Shown: positions 13,795 through 23,231, counted from the first letter of the stretch. The stretch is DNA of 64,000 nucleotides from Paenibacillus phytorum (GCF_013141715.1 NZ_WHOA01000148.1:1-64000), one strand, 5' to 3'. Translations and numbers: made by a program. Notes: generated from the sequence alone by a model not told the origin.

Positions 13795-16320
13795 CTATTG
13801 CTTTAAGCTGATCATGTTCACGAAGAGGCGAATAGAACCAGGGACAAGGTTCGGGATTTCACGGTACCATACAAGCGAACTGTAGGTGTAAGTTCCCTTA
13901 CCGTATTTAGCACTTAGGAATGTTCCGGTAAATTCCTTCTCCCCTGCATCACCATTAGAGATCAGCTGCGTGTACTCTTTGCCCCACTCAGACGGGTTGT
14001 AAGCCGAACGATCTTGAATCCAATTGTTCCAATCTGCATCTGTAATCTTATTAGGAGTCGTAAAGATCGGATGATCAGGCGCTAGCATCGTTACTTTGGA
14101 ATTCTCATCCGTGACACGCCATTGAATTAACGGTTCTCCAATTTTTATCGGATAAGGGGCAAGTTCAGGTTTCCATTTATCTTCCGGCTTATGATATTGA
14201 ACGACCAGATTTCCGCCATTTTCCACATAAGAGAGAAGTCTTTGATTGCTCGAAAGCAGCTCTGGACGGAAACCATATGCCCGAATGCCTAATACAATCG
14301 TGTCATATTGAGATAAGTCTGCTGACTGGATCGCTTTATCGTCGAGTTTCGTTACGTTCACGCCAAATTGGGTTAAGTACTGATCAATATTATCAAAACC
14401 ACTAGATACATATCCCACTTTAAGACCTGTAGGCACCTTCAAATCAAAGGCCTGAATCTTTAATTCTGCTGGCTGAATCAAATAGGTTTTACCGATATGT
14501 GGATAATCGATAATTTGTACGTTTTCCTTGCTGGTAACATCACCGCTTGTTGCTACCGCTGTTACCGTATATTTGCCAACTGCTGTTCCAGCAGGAGCTT
14601 TGACTTGGAACGTAACCGGCTTCGTTTCACCTTTTGCAGCGAAATTCACTTCTTGAGATGCAGGTGTTACATTCCAATCCTTCGGGACGTTCAAGGAAAT
14701 GGACGTTTTGGTAGCGCCTGGCGAGTAGTTGCGTACTGTAACCTTGACCGGAAGCGGCTCTTCGGTTTTCAATGTGTTAAGTACCGTAGCCTCAGGGCTC
14801 AACGACATAGCAAAAGACGGGAGCACAGCCACTTGATTCGATGGGGTAACACGTATTTTTCCTGAAACATTATTTAACTGATACAAGACATCCGCACTTA
14901 CTACAGATGGTTGATATACCTGGAACTCTACTGCATTCTTAGGGACTTGAACCTCAAAAGTGGCAGAAACCGTCTTATTGTAGCTAAGTTGGTCAAACTT
15001 TGTGTTTCCGACTGCTTTCGTTGTCCAGCCCTCAGGCACATTCAGTTGGAGCTCAACGTTCTTCAGATTGTTCTTACCGCCACTGTAAGCGGAGACTACC
15101 ATTTTGACCGTTTGACCTGCAACGATCTCGCCGGTTTCTGGTTTTACCTTCACAACCAAAGACGATGCTTCCATACCTGCTTTATTCAGTTGAGCATCCT
15201 TCACTTGAAGGCGATACAGCAAATCGGTCTTGACGCTTGCATCTAGCGTCGATGCCTTCACATCACTCACGGCAGTTTCTACATCCGCCTTCATTTCTTG
15301 TACCTCTCGCGCCACGTCAGAGAACACAGGGTATGCTTTAACGACTTCTTCCGCATCTTTATGGAGGGCTCGCAAATCCTTGATCACTTTGTTATCTTTG
15401 CCCTTCGCTTCTATCTCTTTAGCCAAATCGTCAAAGGAGAAAGCAATGCCGTCGAAGAAATCATTTTCCTTTTCGGATTTAACCGCTGAATTTAATTTGT
15501 AATAGTTGAAGCTCGAACCTTCATCAACAAGTCTTCCCATCCCTTGACTCTTATGCATAAAACGGGATTCTTCTCCCAATTGGACATAAGAAGCGCCGTA
15601 AATTTCGTCATAATCTCCAACTGGTACAGCCACGTTGTAATCCTTATCATTGGCAGGAAGGTACAGCTTTTTGATTTGCCAAGGCTGCAGCCCCTTTTTC
15701 AAATGTTCTGGAAACACCTCTGGGTTAGCTGCATCCTTGAACGCACGAACGGTTATGACGTTAATGGCCCTATGATGACCATGTGTCGATTCTTCGTTGA
15801 GGAAAGAAGGAATGACTACGTCAGGCCGCAACTCCCGGATCTTCCGAATAAGTCTTTCATAGACCACCGAATCTCCCCACTTTTGCAGTGTTTCATCGGG
15901 GCTTTTGGAAAAACCGAAGTCAAAGATAGGATCATTAATTTGCTCGCTTAACATACCCAAAGTGACATTCGTGATTTTGGAAGCTTCCTGCAGTTCGCGT
16001 GAACGAATAATACCTAACGCATTACCTAGTTCACTGCCGATCTCATTTTGGCCACCTTCCCCACGGTTTGCAATGACACTTAACGTATTGACCCCTCTTC
16101 CTAATGAAAGATAGGCAAGCATAGCGCTATGCTCGTCGTCCGGGTGAGCTCCTGTATTCATAGCACTCGCGATGGTTGTGAGTGGTTTAATCGATTTCCA
16201 GAGATCAACAACGCCTCTGTCAGCGCTGACCGGCTGCGCCATGCTAGGAAGCAGCAAGGAACCTACTACGGCAACGCTAGTAATACTCGTAAACACTTTC
16301 TTCCATGTACCTTTCTTCAC
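13795..16320 (-). CDS. Secreted PIG-L deacetylase with NEW3 domains
   Basis: This 841-residue exported enzyme has a signal peptide (cleavage near residue 33, VSA-DR). The PIG-L/LmbE domain spans about 50-270, with AHPDDE at 58-63 and HGHH at 180-183. A helical linker (300-385) follows, then two Ig-like NEW3-type domains (about 390-480 and 500-590), and a C-terminal GATase/ThuA-like Rossmann region (about 620-840, DTIVLGIRAYG). It should remove an acyl group from a sugar amide outside the membrane before import. GTG start with AAGGAGGAG. It is the first enzyme gene after the permease, separated by 77 bases with no terminator. A multi-domain extracellular PIG-L is unusual and points to a glycoconjugate or polymer substrate. 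Confidence 0.8.
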   Translation of the reverse strand: MKKGTWKKVFTSITSVAVVGSLLLPSMAQPVSADRGVVDLWKSIKPLTTIASAMNTGAHPDDEHSAMLAYLSLGRGVNTLSVIANRGEGGQNEIGSELGNALGIIRSRELQEASKITNVTLGMLSEQINDPIFDFGFSKSPDETLQKWGDSVVYERLIRKIRELRPDVVIPSFLNEESTHGHHRAINVITVRAFKDAANPEVFPEHLKKGLQPWQIKKLYLPANDKDYNVAVPVGDYDEIYGASYVQLGEESRFMHKSQGMGRLVDEGSSFNYYKLNSAVKSEKENDFFDGIAFSFDDLAKEIEAKGKDNKVIKDLRALHKDAEEVVKAYPVFSDVAREVQEMKADVETAVSDVKASTLDASVKTDLLYRLQVKDAQLNKAGMEASSLVVKVKPETGEIVAGQTVKMVVSAYSGGKNNLKNVELQLNVPEGWTTKAVGNTKFDQLSYNKTVSATFEVQVPKNAVEFQVYQPSVVSADVLYQLNNVSGKIRVTPSNQVAVLPSFAMSLSPEATVLNTLKTEEPLPVKVTVRNYSPGATKTSISLNVPKDWNVTPASQEVNFAAKGETKPVTFQVKAPAGTAVGKYTVTAVATSGDVTSKENVQIIDYPHIGKTYLIQPAELKIQAFDLKVPTGLKVGYVSSGFDNIDQYLTQFGVNVTKLDDKAIQSADLSQYDTIVLGIRAYGFRPELLSSNQRLLSYVENGGNLVVQYHKPEDKWKPELAPYPIKIGEPLIQWRVTDENSKVTMLAPDHPIFTTPNKITDADWNNWIQDRSAYNPSEWGKEYTQLISNGDAGEKEFTGTFLSAKYGKGTYTYSSLVWYREIPNLVPGSIRLFVNMISLKQ

Positions 16321-16397
16321 TTTAACTCCTCCTTATTCACCTTTTATCATCAAGCAGCGGTCTTGAACTCTAGAAGTTCCCGCAGAATGATCAACCT

Positions 16398-18128
16398 TTA
16401 CACAGCTGTACCCGCTTTGTCACCGGTTAATTTTTTAGAGATAAAGAGAACAATGATTATAAGGATGATTTGAAGGACGCCATAGGCGCAAGCGGTTCCG
16501 AATTCAAACGCATACATTCTTTGGAAAATTTCCACCGAAATCGGGGCAGTTCTAGATGTAAATAACAGAATCGATGATACGAATTCACCAATACCTGTTA
16601 CGAAGGCCAATAAAGTTCCCGCTAGAATCCCGCTAAGCGACAAGGGGAATACGATTCGACGAAAGCTATACCACCAGGAAGCTCCCAGATTACGGGCTGC
16701 CTCTTCGATCGAAGGATCCATCTGCATAAGCGTAGCCGACGTTGAACGGAACACAAGAGGTAAATGACGCACAAAGTAGGCTAGTGGCAAAATCCAGAAC
16801 GTCCCCACAAGAACTTGCCCAAAACTGTACGCAGACGGTGTACTGAAAGCTGTAATTAAATTAATCCCTACAACCGTTCCTGGTAATGCCCAAGGGAGCA
16901 TAATAAACACATCAAGCAATGTCTTCCCTTTAAATTTAAGGCGAACAATCGCATAGGCAGCAGCAACACCGAATATCACATTGCCAACCGTTGCAACAAA
17001 GCTCATTTTGAAGCTATTCGCAATAGGTCGCCACGTTTTGCTGTCCGTAAACAATTCCACATAATGACTAATTGTATATTGAGGCGGTAGGATTTGTGTC
17101 GTCCATGTACCATCCGTGGAAAAGGATATGAGAATCAATACCAGAATAGGCAATAGCAGAATGACGACGCCTATCGTGGAGAGGATCATAGCTGTATATT
17201 TTCCCCATGCACTCTTGACCTCGGTCCGATGTACACTAACTCCTTTGCTCAAGTTCTGGTAATTTCGTAAGCCTTGATACCAGCGCATAATGATGAGAAA
17301 CAGGATGGAAACAATGGATAATAAGGTAGACTGCGTGGCCGCCATATCCAAATTTCCATTTGTTCGGGACAAATAGATTTGCATCGTCATCGTTCTGTCG
17401 ATTCCGAAGATGAGAGGAGCCGTATAAGAAGCCATGGCAATCATGAAGACAAGCAAGGACGAAGCCACGATAGCTGGAGTGAGCATGGGTAATATGATTC
17501 TCCGCCAGATATAAAGACGTCCGGCTCCAAGACTTGCTGCTGCTTCCTCCAGGGAGGGGTCGAGCCCCTTGATCGCAGCGGAAGCGGTCATATAGAAATA
17601 GGTGTACATCGTAAAGGTGTGAACCATGAGAACGCCCCATACACCTTTTAGCGAGAACGGCACGTGGTCCATCTCAAACCAAAGCTTGAGCGTCCGCGGA
17701 ATAATACCGCTTTCTCCATATAGAAAAGTGAATGAAAGTACGCCAACCAGCGGTGGCAGCGCCATCGGCACCATGGCAAGAACTGTCAGAGCCTTGCGGC
17801 CTGGAAACTCATAGCGTTCCAATAGAAAAGCCATGGTAACTCCGACTATCGCGCATGTCATTACACTAAGAACGGAGATATACACACTGGTCCAGAGGGC
17901 TTCCAAATTGGCGGTATGCTCCAAGCTGAAGAACCGTGCATAGTTTTTAAAAGTAAAATTACCTTCCATTTGAATGCTCTGAATAAAGGTTTGATACAGC
18001 GGAAAGAGTACATAGGCTAGCAATACCAGAAACAAGGGAGCAATTAATACGTATACGAAATGAGGCGAAGAAGTGATGGATGGCCGTTTGATTACTGGTT
18101 GATGAGATACTGGTTTCTTGAAGGTCAT
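16398..18128 (-). CDS. ABC permease, two fused FbpB-type domains
   Basis: A 576-residue inner-membrane permease with two complete BPD_transp_1 units in one chain (about 1-300 and 310-576), as in the Fe3+/AfuB/FbpB class. Each half has six hydrophobic segments and an EAA loop: SLEEAAASLGAGRLYIWRRI in the first and SIEEAARNLGASWWYSFRRI in the second, which dock the ATPase. It forms the channel for the binding protein at 19292 and is encoded 15 bases after the ATPase gene. The family includes iron, phosphonate, spermidine and sugar-phosphate (AfuABC) importers; in this operon an organic solute is far likelier than iron. Confidence 0.9.
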   Translation of the reverse strand: MTFKKPVSHQPVIKRPSITSSPHFVYVLIAPLFLVLLAYVLFPLYQTFIQSIQMEGNFTFKNYARFFSLEHTANLEALWTSVYISVLSVMTCAIVGVTMAFLLERYEFPGRKALTVLAMVPMALPPLVGVLSFTFLYGESGIIPRTLKLWFEMDHVPFSLKGVWGVLMVHTFTMYTYFYMTASAAIKGLDPSLEEAAASLGAGRLYIWRRIILPMLTPAIVASSLLVFMIAMASYTAPLIFGIDRTMTMQIYLSRTNGNLDMAATQSTLLSIVSILFLIIMRWYQGLRNYQNLSKGVSVHRTEVKSAWGKYTAMILSTIGVVILLLPILVLILISFSTDGTWTTQILPPQYTISHYVELFTDSKTWRPIANSFKMSFVATVGNVIFGVAAAYAIVRLKFKGKTLLDVFIMLPWALPGTVVGINLITAFSTPSAYSFGQVLVGTFWILPLAYFVRHLPLVFRSTSATLMQMDPSIEEAARNLGASWWYSFRRIVFPLSLSGILAGTLLAFVTGIGEFVSSILLFTSRTAPISVEIFQRMYAFEFGTACAYGVLQIILIIIVLFISKKLTGDKAGTAV

Positions 18129-18143
18129 ATTCTCATCCTCCGC

Positions 18144-19226
18144 CTATTCTAAAAAGTAAATGCTTTCCATTGGTATATGCATCGCAAGTGTATCGTCACG
18201 CTGTCGTACTTGATGACCCTGATTGACGAACATCGCTTTCAAGGGCTTATTGGATACGTCCGTCAAATAATTGACATTCACCCCGGTGAATTCTGCGATG
18301 ACAACTTTTGCTAGGAAAGTGTTCTCCGCTTGTAAAGATTCTGATTGTGCCTCGCGTACTGCCTCAGGACGAATAGACAAAGTGGTTTGTGCGCCCACTG
18401 TCAGGTGACAATTAGGTGCCGTATGATTCACCAAACCGCATAGAACTAGATCGGGTGAAACTCTGACATAGACCTGATCTCCTTCTATTCGCTCCACGGT
18501 TCCATTCCACAGATTAGACTCGCCTATAAATGAAGCGACAAAACGATTAATAGGTCGGTTATAGATTTCCTCCGGCTTTCCAACCTGCTGTACAACGCCG
18601 CCTTGCATGACCATGATCCGATCCGACATCGCCATGGCCTCAGCTTGATCATGCGTCACGTAAATGGTTGTAATGCCAGATTCAAGCTGCAGCCTTTTAA
18701 TCTCCAAGCGTGTTTCTTCTCTCAATTTGGCATCTAAGTTGGATAAAGGCTCATCCAGCAGTAAAATATTCGGCTCAATAACAAGTGCTCTGGCTAGCGC
18801 AACACGCTGCTGCTGACCTCCTGATAATTGGTCAATTCGCCGATTTCCATAACCCTGTAAGTGTACTTGCTGTAATGCACGCTCTACCCTTTGGAGCCGC
18901 TCGTCTTTCGGCCGTTTTCTAACTTGGAGACCAAAGGCCACATTCTCAAATACCGTCAGATGAGGAAATAAGGCATAGTTCTGAAACACCATTCCCGTAT
19001 TGCGTTTGTGAGGCGGCACTGTCGTTACGTCTTGATTGCCAAATACGATACGCCCTGAGGTTGGATAGTAAAAGCCGGCAATCATTCTCAAAGTTGTTGT
19101 TTTTCCGCATCCGCTAGGACCAAGGAAAGTAAAGAATTCACCGGGCTTAATCCGAATATGCACATCCTGAACGCCCGATACTTTCCCAAACTGCTTGGTT
19201 ACATGTTCTAGAGCGACTTCGATCAC
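18144..19226 (-). CDS. ABC transporter ATP-binding protein, FbpC/PotA type
   Basis: The 360-residue ATPase of the importer. Walker A GPSGCGKT is at residues 36-43, Q-loop near 82, signature LSGGQ at 134-138 and Walker B LLLDEP at 155-160. A TOBE-like C-terminal domain (about 280-360) follows, as in MalK/PotA/FbpC. GTG start with GGGAGG 8-10 bases upstream. It couples ATP hydrolysis to the two EAA loops of the fused permease. It lies 66 bases downstream of the binding-protein gene. Confidence 0.92.
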   Translation of the reverse strand: MIEVALEHVTKQFGKVSGVQDVHIRIKPGEFFTFLGPSGCGKTTTLRMIAGFYYPTSGRIVFGNQDVTTVPPHKRNTGMVFQNYALFPHLTVFENVAFGLQVRKRPKDERLQRVERALQQVHLQGYGNRRIDQLSGGQQQRVALARALVIEPNILLLDEPLSNLDAKLREETRLEIKRLQLESGITTIYVTHDQAEAMAMSDRIMVMQGGVVQQVGKPEEIYNRPINRFVASFIGESNLWNGTVERIEGDQVYVRVSPDLVLCGLVNHTAPNCHLTVGAQTTLSIRPEAVREAQSESLQAENTFLAKVVIAEFTGVNVNYLTDVSNKPLKAMFVNQGHQVRQRDDTLAMHIPMESIYFLE

Positions 19227-19291
19227 GTACAGTACCTCCCTTACTTTGAGTTCGGGCAGAGGAACTATCTCTACCCGAACGGATGTTGCGC

Positions 19292-20422
19292 TTATTTCGC
19301 GCCTTTTCCTTTAATGCTCTCATCCCAATACTGCATCCAATCTTTTTCTTTTTCAGCCATGACCGTCCAATCGAGATTCATTGGTTTCAATTCAATGCCT
19401 TTCAACCAAGCTGGAAGCGAGTCTTTGCTAATATCCGTACGTGTAGGAATCTGGAACAATTTATCGGCAAGCTCTATACGAAGCTTCGAGTCGAAAAGAA
19501 ATTCATAAAATTTCTTCGCCGCTTCTTTGTTCTTGGCATTTTTCACCATACCTACGCCGTCTACAAGGATAGGTGCCCCGCTAGCTGGGTAAATAAAATC
19601 AAACGGCTGACTTTTCAAATGCTTCTGAATCATAATGTCCTGCAAATTCCAGAGCGAAAGTGTTCCTTCTTCACGGGCTAATTTTAAGTAAAGGTTCGTA
19701 GGATCCTGTGCATATTCCTTCGTATTGGCATCAAGCTTCTTCAGCCAGTCATACCCTTTCTTAGGATCAGCGGCACCTTCTTTGAAAATCATAGCGGAAT
19801 AAATCGTTCTCATCGTTCCTGATGCAAGCACTCCCCGAATAATGATTTTGTCTTTATATTTCGGATCAAGAAGTGCGTCCCAATCTTTAGGAGCATCCTC
19901 CTGTTTAAGTGCTTTGGAGTTGTACATGATCACTTCGGGCAGCAGCATTTCACCGTACCAACGATCCTTAGCATCTTTGTACAAAGCTGGTATGCTGTCT
20001 GCGAAACTTGGCTTGAAGCTTTCCAAGAGATCTTCGTTCGCCGCAGTCATCAGACCGGATTGGGTGCCGCCCCACCAGAAATCAGCTTGAGGGTTAGCCT
20101 TTTCTCCCCGGACACGCTCCAGAATCTGCTGCGCACCCATCGTTAATACCTCGACCTCAACTTCCGGATGCTTCGCATTGAATTTCGGAATAATTTCATC
20201 GACAACACTTTTATCCCTAGCTGTATAAATAACAAGCTTTTGCTTCTCTGCCGGTTTAGGTGCCTCCGTAGCAGCCGGTTTGTCAGAAGGCTTCACCGTG
20301 GGTGCTGGACTAACATTTCCAGAGCTCGGTGCGGAGCCTCCGCAAGCTGTAATCACAACCATCATAATGCTCACTAGAGTGCCTACGAGCATTCTGGACA
20401 CATTCCACTTACTTGTTTTCAT
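19292..20422 (-). CDS. Extracellular solute-binding lipoprotein, AfuA/FbpA type
   Basis: This 376-residue binding protein is anchored by a lipobox (VVITAC, Cys at 27), followed by a Ser/Pro/Lys-rich tether and a periplasmic-binding fold starting LVIYTARDKSVVDEIIPKF. That opening and DFWWGGTQSGLM match the family-1 (Fe3+/2-aminoethylphosphonate/AfuA) binding proteins. Members include iron, thiamine, phosphonate and hexose-phosphate receptors, so the fold alone does not fix the ligand. The start ATG overlaps the ROK regulator stop by 14 bases. The operon context predicts an amino-sugar derivative. Confidence 0.85.
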   Translation of the reverse strand: MKTSKWNVSRMLVGTLVSIMMVVITACGGSAPSSGNVSPAPTVKPSDKPAATEAPKPAEKQKLVIYTARDKSVVDEIIPKFNAKHPEVEVEVLTMGAQQILERVRGEKANPQADFWWGGTQSGLMTAANEDLLESFKPSFADSIPALYKDAKDRWYGEMLLPEVIMYNSKALKQEDAPKDWDALLDPKYKDKIIIRGVLASGTMRTIYSAMIFKEGAADPKKGYDWLKKLDANTKEYAQDPTNLYLKLAREEGTLSLWNLQDIMIQKHLKSQPFDFIYPASGAPILVDGVGMVKNAKNKEAAKKFYEFLFDSKLRIELADKLFQIPTRTDISKDSLPAWLKGIELKPMNLDWTVMAEKEKDWMQYWDESIKGKGAK

Positions 20423-21620
20423 TCACATAACCTCCCGAAAGGTATATTTTGTTGGAATTTACTACGGGGAAAGCTTCTAGGACACTGTGAATCGCCCCGA
20501 TGATGCCCGCTTTGTAGCCTAGAGCGGCCAGCTTGATTTGGGGTACATACGGAACCCATTCCGTCAGCATACCTTGGATCTTCTCAACACCGCTTTCCTC
20601 GATGTCAATCATCTCCCCGCTTAAAATCAACAAATCTGGATCGAGTATACTGACCATATTCGCGATTCCGTAGGCCCAATGTCTGTAGATGTCATTTAAT
20701 AATCGGCCTGCCTCTATATGGCCATCTTCCGTATGGCGAATTAGTTGTTTAATCACTCCCGGCTCTTCCACAAGGGAAGGCAGCACTTTTCTGGCTTTTT
20801 CTTGGATGACTGGGACCGAGTAATTCCCTTCAAAAACGCCATATTCACCCCGGTTAAGCTTCTTTACCTGACCCACCATCATATATCCGATCTCTCCTGA
20901 TGCTTCACGCGAGCCTCTATAAAACTGCCCATCTAGGATGATTCCCGCGCCGATTCCCGTCCCTACATACATATAAACCTGATTCTTAACTCCGTTGCCG
21001 ACACCCTTATGAAACTCCCCTAATGTCATCAAGTTAACGTCATTATCAATCACAACAGGTAGACCTAATCGCTCCTCGATCTCCTGTTTCACCGGTAATC
21101 CCATCCATCCTGTGCTTGGCGCATAACTCACGGTTCCATCGCGACGCTGTGTAATTCCGGGCAAGCCTAAGCCAACACCTAGTAAGCGAGATTTCTCGAA
21201 CCCACTCTTGCTAAGCAAAGTCTGCAGACCCAATTCCAGACAACGAATGGCCATATCGCCATTCGTTGGTTGTTGCAAGCGAAAGTTGTAATCAACTAAC
21301 AAATCTCCACTTAGATCAGCGATAGACATATACAGCGTACTACCCTCAAAAATCGCCCCAACTACGCCATAAGCTTGAAAATTATATTCAAGCAGGATCG
21401 GCTTCCTTCCGCCTTTGGACTCACCTACACCAACTTCATGGATTAGCCCTTCCTTCATCATTTCATCGACCAACGCAGATACACATGGACGGCTTAGCTC
21501 CGTTAGCTTCGCCAAATCTGCTCTAGAAACCCGCTTATTTTCCCGAAGCTTACGCAGAATCTCTTGTCTGTTCAATTGTTTAACGAGCTTGCTATTTCCA
21601 GTTTGATTGCGACCAAGCAC
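20409..21620 (-). CDS. ROK-family transcriptional regulator
   Basis: A 403-residue NagC/XylR-type ROK repressor. A winged helix-turn-helix (about residues 15-75, RVSRADLAKLTELSRPCVSA) precedes a sugar-kinase-like sensor domain with VYMYVGTGIGAGIILDG and a SGEIGYM segment near the zinc site. Such regulators bind GlcNAc, xylose or their phosphates. It heads and overlaps the operon it presumably controls. Of two in-frame GTG codons, 21620 has AAAGGGGG at 9-base spacing, whereas 21629 abuts the SD, so 21620 is preferred. Confidence 0.85.
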   Translation of the reverse strand: MLGRNQTGNSKLVKQLNRQEILRKLRENKRVSRADLAKLTELSRPCVSALVDEMMKEGLIHEVGVGESKGGRKPILLEYNFQAYGVVGAIFEGSTLYMSIADLSGDLLVDYNFRLQQPTNGDMAIRCLELGLQTLLSKSGFEKSRLLGVGLGLPGITQRRDGTVSYAPSTGWMGLPVKQEIEERLGLPVVIDNDVNLMTLGEFHKGVGNGVKNQVYMYVGTGIGAGIILDGQFYRGSREASGEIGYMMVGQVKKLNRGEYGVFEGNYSVPVIQEKARKVLPSLVEEPGVIKQLIRHTEDGHIEAGRLLNDIYRHWAYGIANMVSILDPDLLILSGEMIDIEESGVEKIQGMLTEWVPYVPQIKLAALGYKAGIIGAIHSVLEAFPVVNSNKIYLSGGYVNENK

Positions 21621-21637
21621 CTTGTTCACCCCCTTTG

Positions 21638-21657
21638 ATAGTTAGAATGACTAACAA
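21638..21657. promoter_or_regulatory. Candidate ROK operator
   Basis: GTTAG, five bases, CTAAC forms an inverted repeat; CTTTG and CAAAG flank it imperfectly. It lies between the promoter and the start codon of the ROK gene, which suits autoregulation of the nine-gene operon. Not matched to a known consensus. Confidence 0.4.
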
Positions 21658-21675
21658 AGTTTTCTAATACGATAC

Positions 21676-21704
21676 TTATTATTGATTTACCGAATTAAGT
21701 ACAA
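21676..21704 (-). promoter_or_regulatory. Promoter of the nine-gene operon
   Basis: Reading the minus strand: TTGTAC (21704-21699), 17 bases, TAATAA (21681-21676). This is a good sigma-A match placed about 55 bases before the ROK start, and the only clear promoter ahead of the operon. Confidence 0.6.
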
Positions 21705-21752
21705 CTTCCATAAAAAAGTGAGATTGTATTCCTCTATCCGCGCATGAATGGA

Positions 21753-22092
21753 AATAAGAGCTGTCCCAAAAGGGTTATAAACCTTGAGGGGAATCTAACT
21801 TGAAGGTGGTTACACGTATCCATGAGGACTTCCGCCGATAAGGGGGTGGTCCTTTTGGGGCAGTGTTGCACTTAACGGAACGACAAGCCGCTAAATTGGA
21901 TGAAATGAGCTAAAAATTGAATAAGCGGAACGTGAGGGCGTTATTTGATGAAATTTGAGCGATCCGAAGCTAAAAACAACGGAATAGCGTCGCTACGTTC
22001 CTCGTTTGCTTGAATTATAGCTATTTCACACAAATAGAGTCTCTACGTTCCCCCTCTCATGTATTTATCATTTTTGGGACAGCCCTTATTTT
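21753..22092. repeat. Intergenic repeat bounded by GCTGTCCCAAAA inverted ends
   Basis: The ends are AAATAAGAGCTGTCCCAAAA (21753) and TTTTTGGGACAGCCCTTATT (22071), inverted and about 300 bases apart. A third partial copy (TCCTTTTGGGGCAGTG near 21852) suggests a nested unit. Inside are CGGAAC/CTACGTTCC-type inverted words but no ORF. The layout resembles nonautonomous MITE-like intergenic elements; there is no transposase. It matches the ends of the block at 5955-6255. The rest of the 21630-22330 gap has no gene. Confidence 0.6.
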
Positions 22093-22235
22093 AGTGGAAT
22101 CAAGGGGGTTTGCTAACGCTCCGTTTCGCGTGGGCGAACCCTTCGGGGTTCTCTCCCCAAGACTTCAAGAACAAAAAAAGAAACCAATCTTAGTTTGCCT
22201 ATAATCTGCTGAAGAAAGATTACATCTAATTTAAA

Positions 22236-22283
22236 GAAAAAAGGACTGCCCTCAAGTAGATTTATCTACTTTTAAGGCAGCCC
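22236..22283 (-). terminator. Terminator with AGTAGAT arms
   Basis: The long stem GGGCTGCCTTAAAAGTAGAT paired with ATCTACTTGAGGGCAGTCC is followed by six T on the minus strand, 47 bases after the double-GNAT stop. Same hairpin family as 5948-6000. Confidence 0.75.
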
Positions 22284-22330
22284 ACTTGAATTGAATGCGA
22301 ATAATAATTTAGGCTCGTGCTCGTAAGTTC

Positions 22331-23209
22331 TTATAAATAACGAATCATGTGTACTTGTTCCACAAATGCAGTAAATCCTAAACGCTCTAATAACCCTATG
22401 AGCTCCTTGTTGGAATCTATTATATTCATAGTTATACGCTTACAAGAAGAAGACAAAGGTGCGTATACTTCACTTAATACTGCCTTGAGGATATCTTCTG
22501 CGTCTGCTCGGCCCGGAATCGATTCACATTGGTAAAGGGCGATGGTTGCCAGATTACCGTCTTCTCCGAAAATACGTTTATAAAGTGCGTAGCCAACCAC
22601 CTCATCTGCTTCATCGGAGACGATTATACATTCCCCATCTTTCATACTGGCCCATTGTGTTTGCCACGCTGACAAATGTCTGTAGAATGACAGTCTTTTG
22701 ACTTCCACAGGCAGTCCTCGTTTCGTAACATATTGGCTTGGAGAGTTTGATTTCAGGAGACTTGCGTCCAGAGCTTCTGTATGTTGTAAGCAGATTAGCT
22801 GCTCGGTAATACCATAGCCGACACTTTGATAGAGCTTTATCGCAGCTTTGTTTTGAATGAGTGCCTCCAGTAAGGCGATATCCACACCTTGTTCACGATA
22901 CAACTGGAGGTTTCTTTCCATCAGTATTTTCCCGATCCCTTTCCCCCTATGCTCAGGCGCAATGCCAGTTCCCCCATTCCATGCCACTTTCTTTCCTTCT
23001 ATTACTCGCACCCCATTCATCACGAAGCCGATAGGGTCACTATTTTCATACACGACTAAGGAATGCTCTAGTGAGAGCCCTTCGTTGACAGTTCTTGCAA
23101 GAAATTTGTCCAAGCTCAACGTACTATTTAAGAAATATCCTTCGAACCCCTTATTCCACAACGACACCATGTCTTCCGCCGACATTTCGCTCATTTTTTT
23201 GAAAATCAT
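22331..23209 (-). CDS. Double-domain GNAT acetyltransferase
   Basis: 292 residues with two GNAT-fold halves. The N-terminal half carries the acetyl-CoA loop HRGKGIGKILMERN (about 87-100) and ALIQNKAAIKLYQSVGY. The C-terminal half (about 170-292) is degenerate and probably structural or substrate-binding, ending KELIGLLERLGFTAF. The role is unknown. It is 22 bases downstream of the TetR gene on the same strand, so it may belong to the aminopeptidase-TetR transcription unit. Confidence 0.8.
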   Translation of the reverse strand: MIFKKMSEMSAEDMVSLWNKGFEGYFLNSTLSLDKFLARTVNEGLSLEHSLVVYENSDPIGFVMNGVRVIEGKKVAWNGGTGIAPEHRGKGIGKILMERNLQLYREQGVDIALLEALIQNKAAIKLYQSVGYGITEQLICLQHTEALDASLLKSNSPSQYVTKRGLPVEVKRLSFYRHLSAWQTQWASMKDGECIIVSDEADEVVGYALYKRIFGEDGNLATIALYQCESIPGRADAEDILKAVLSEVYAPLSSSCKRITMNIIDSNKELIGLLERLGFTAFVEQVHMIRYL

Positions 23210-23231
23210 AAGCCTCTACCTCCATAGTGAA

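Noticed and set aside
16321..16397. Transcription break between the permease and the secreted PIG-L gene
   Set aside because: Only a 5-bp weak inverted repeat without T-tract is present, so read-through is expected.
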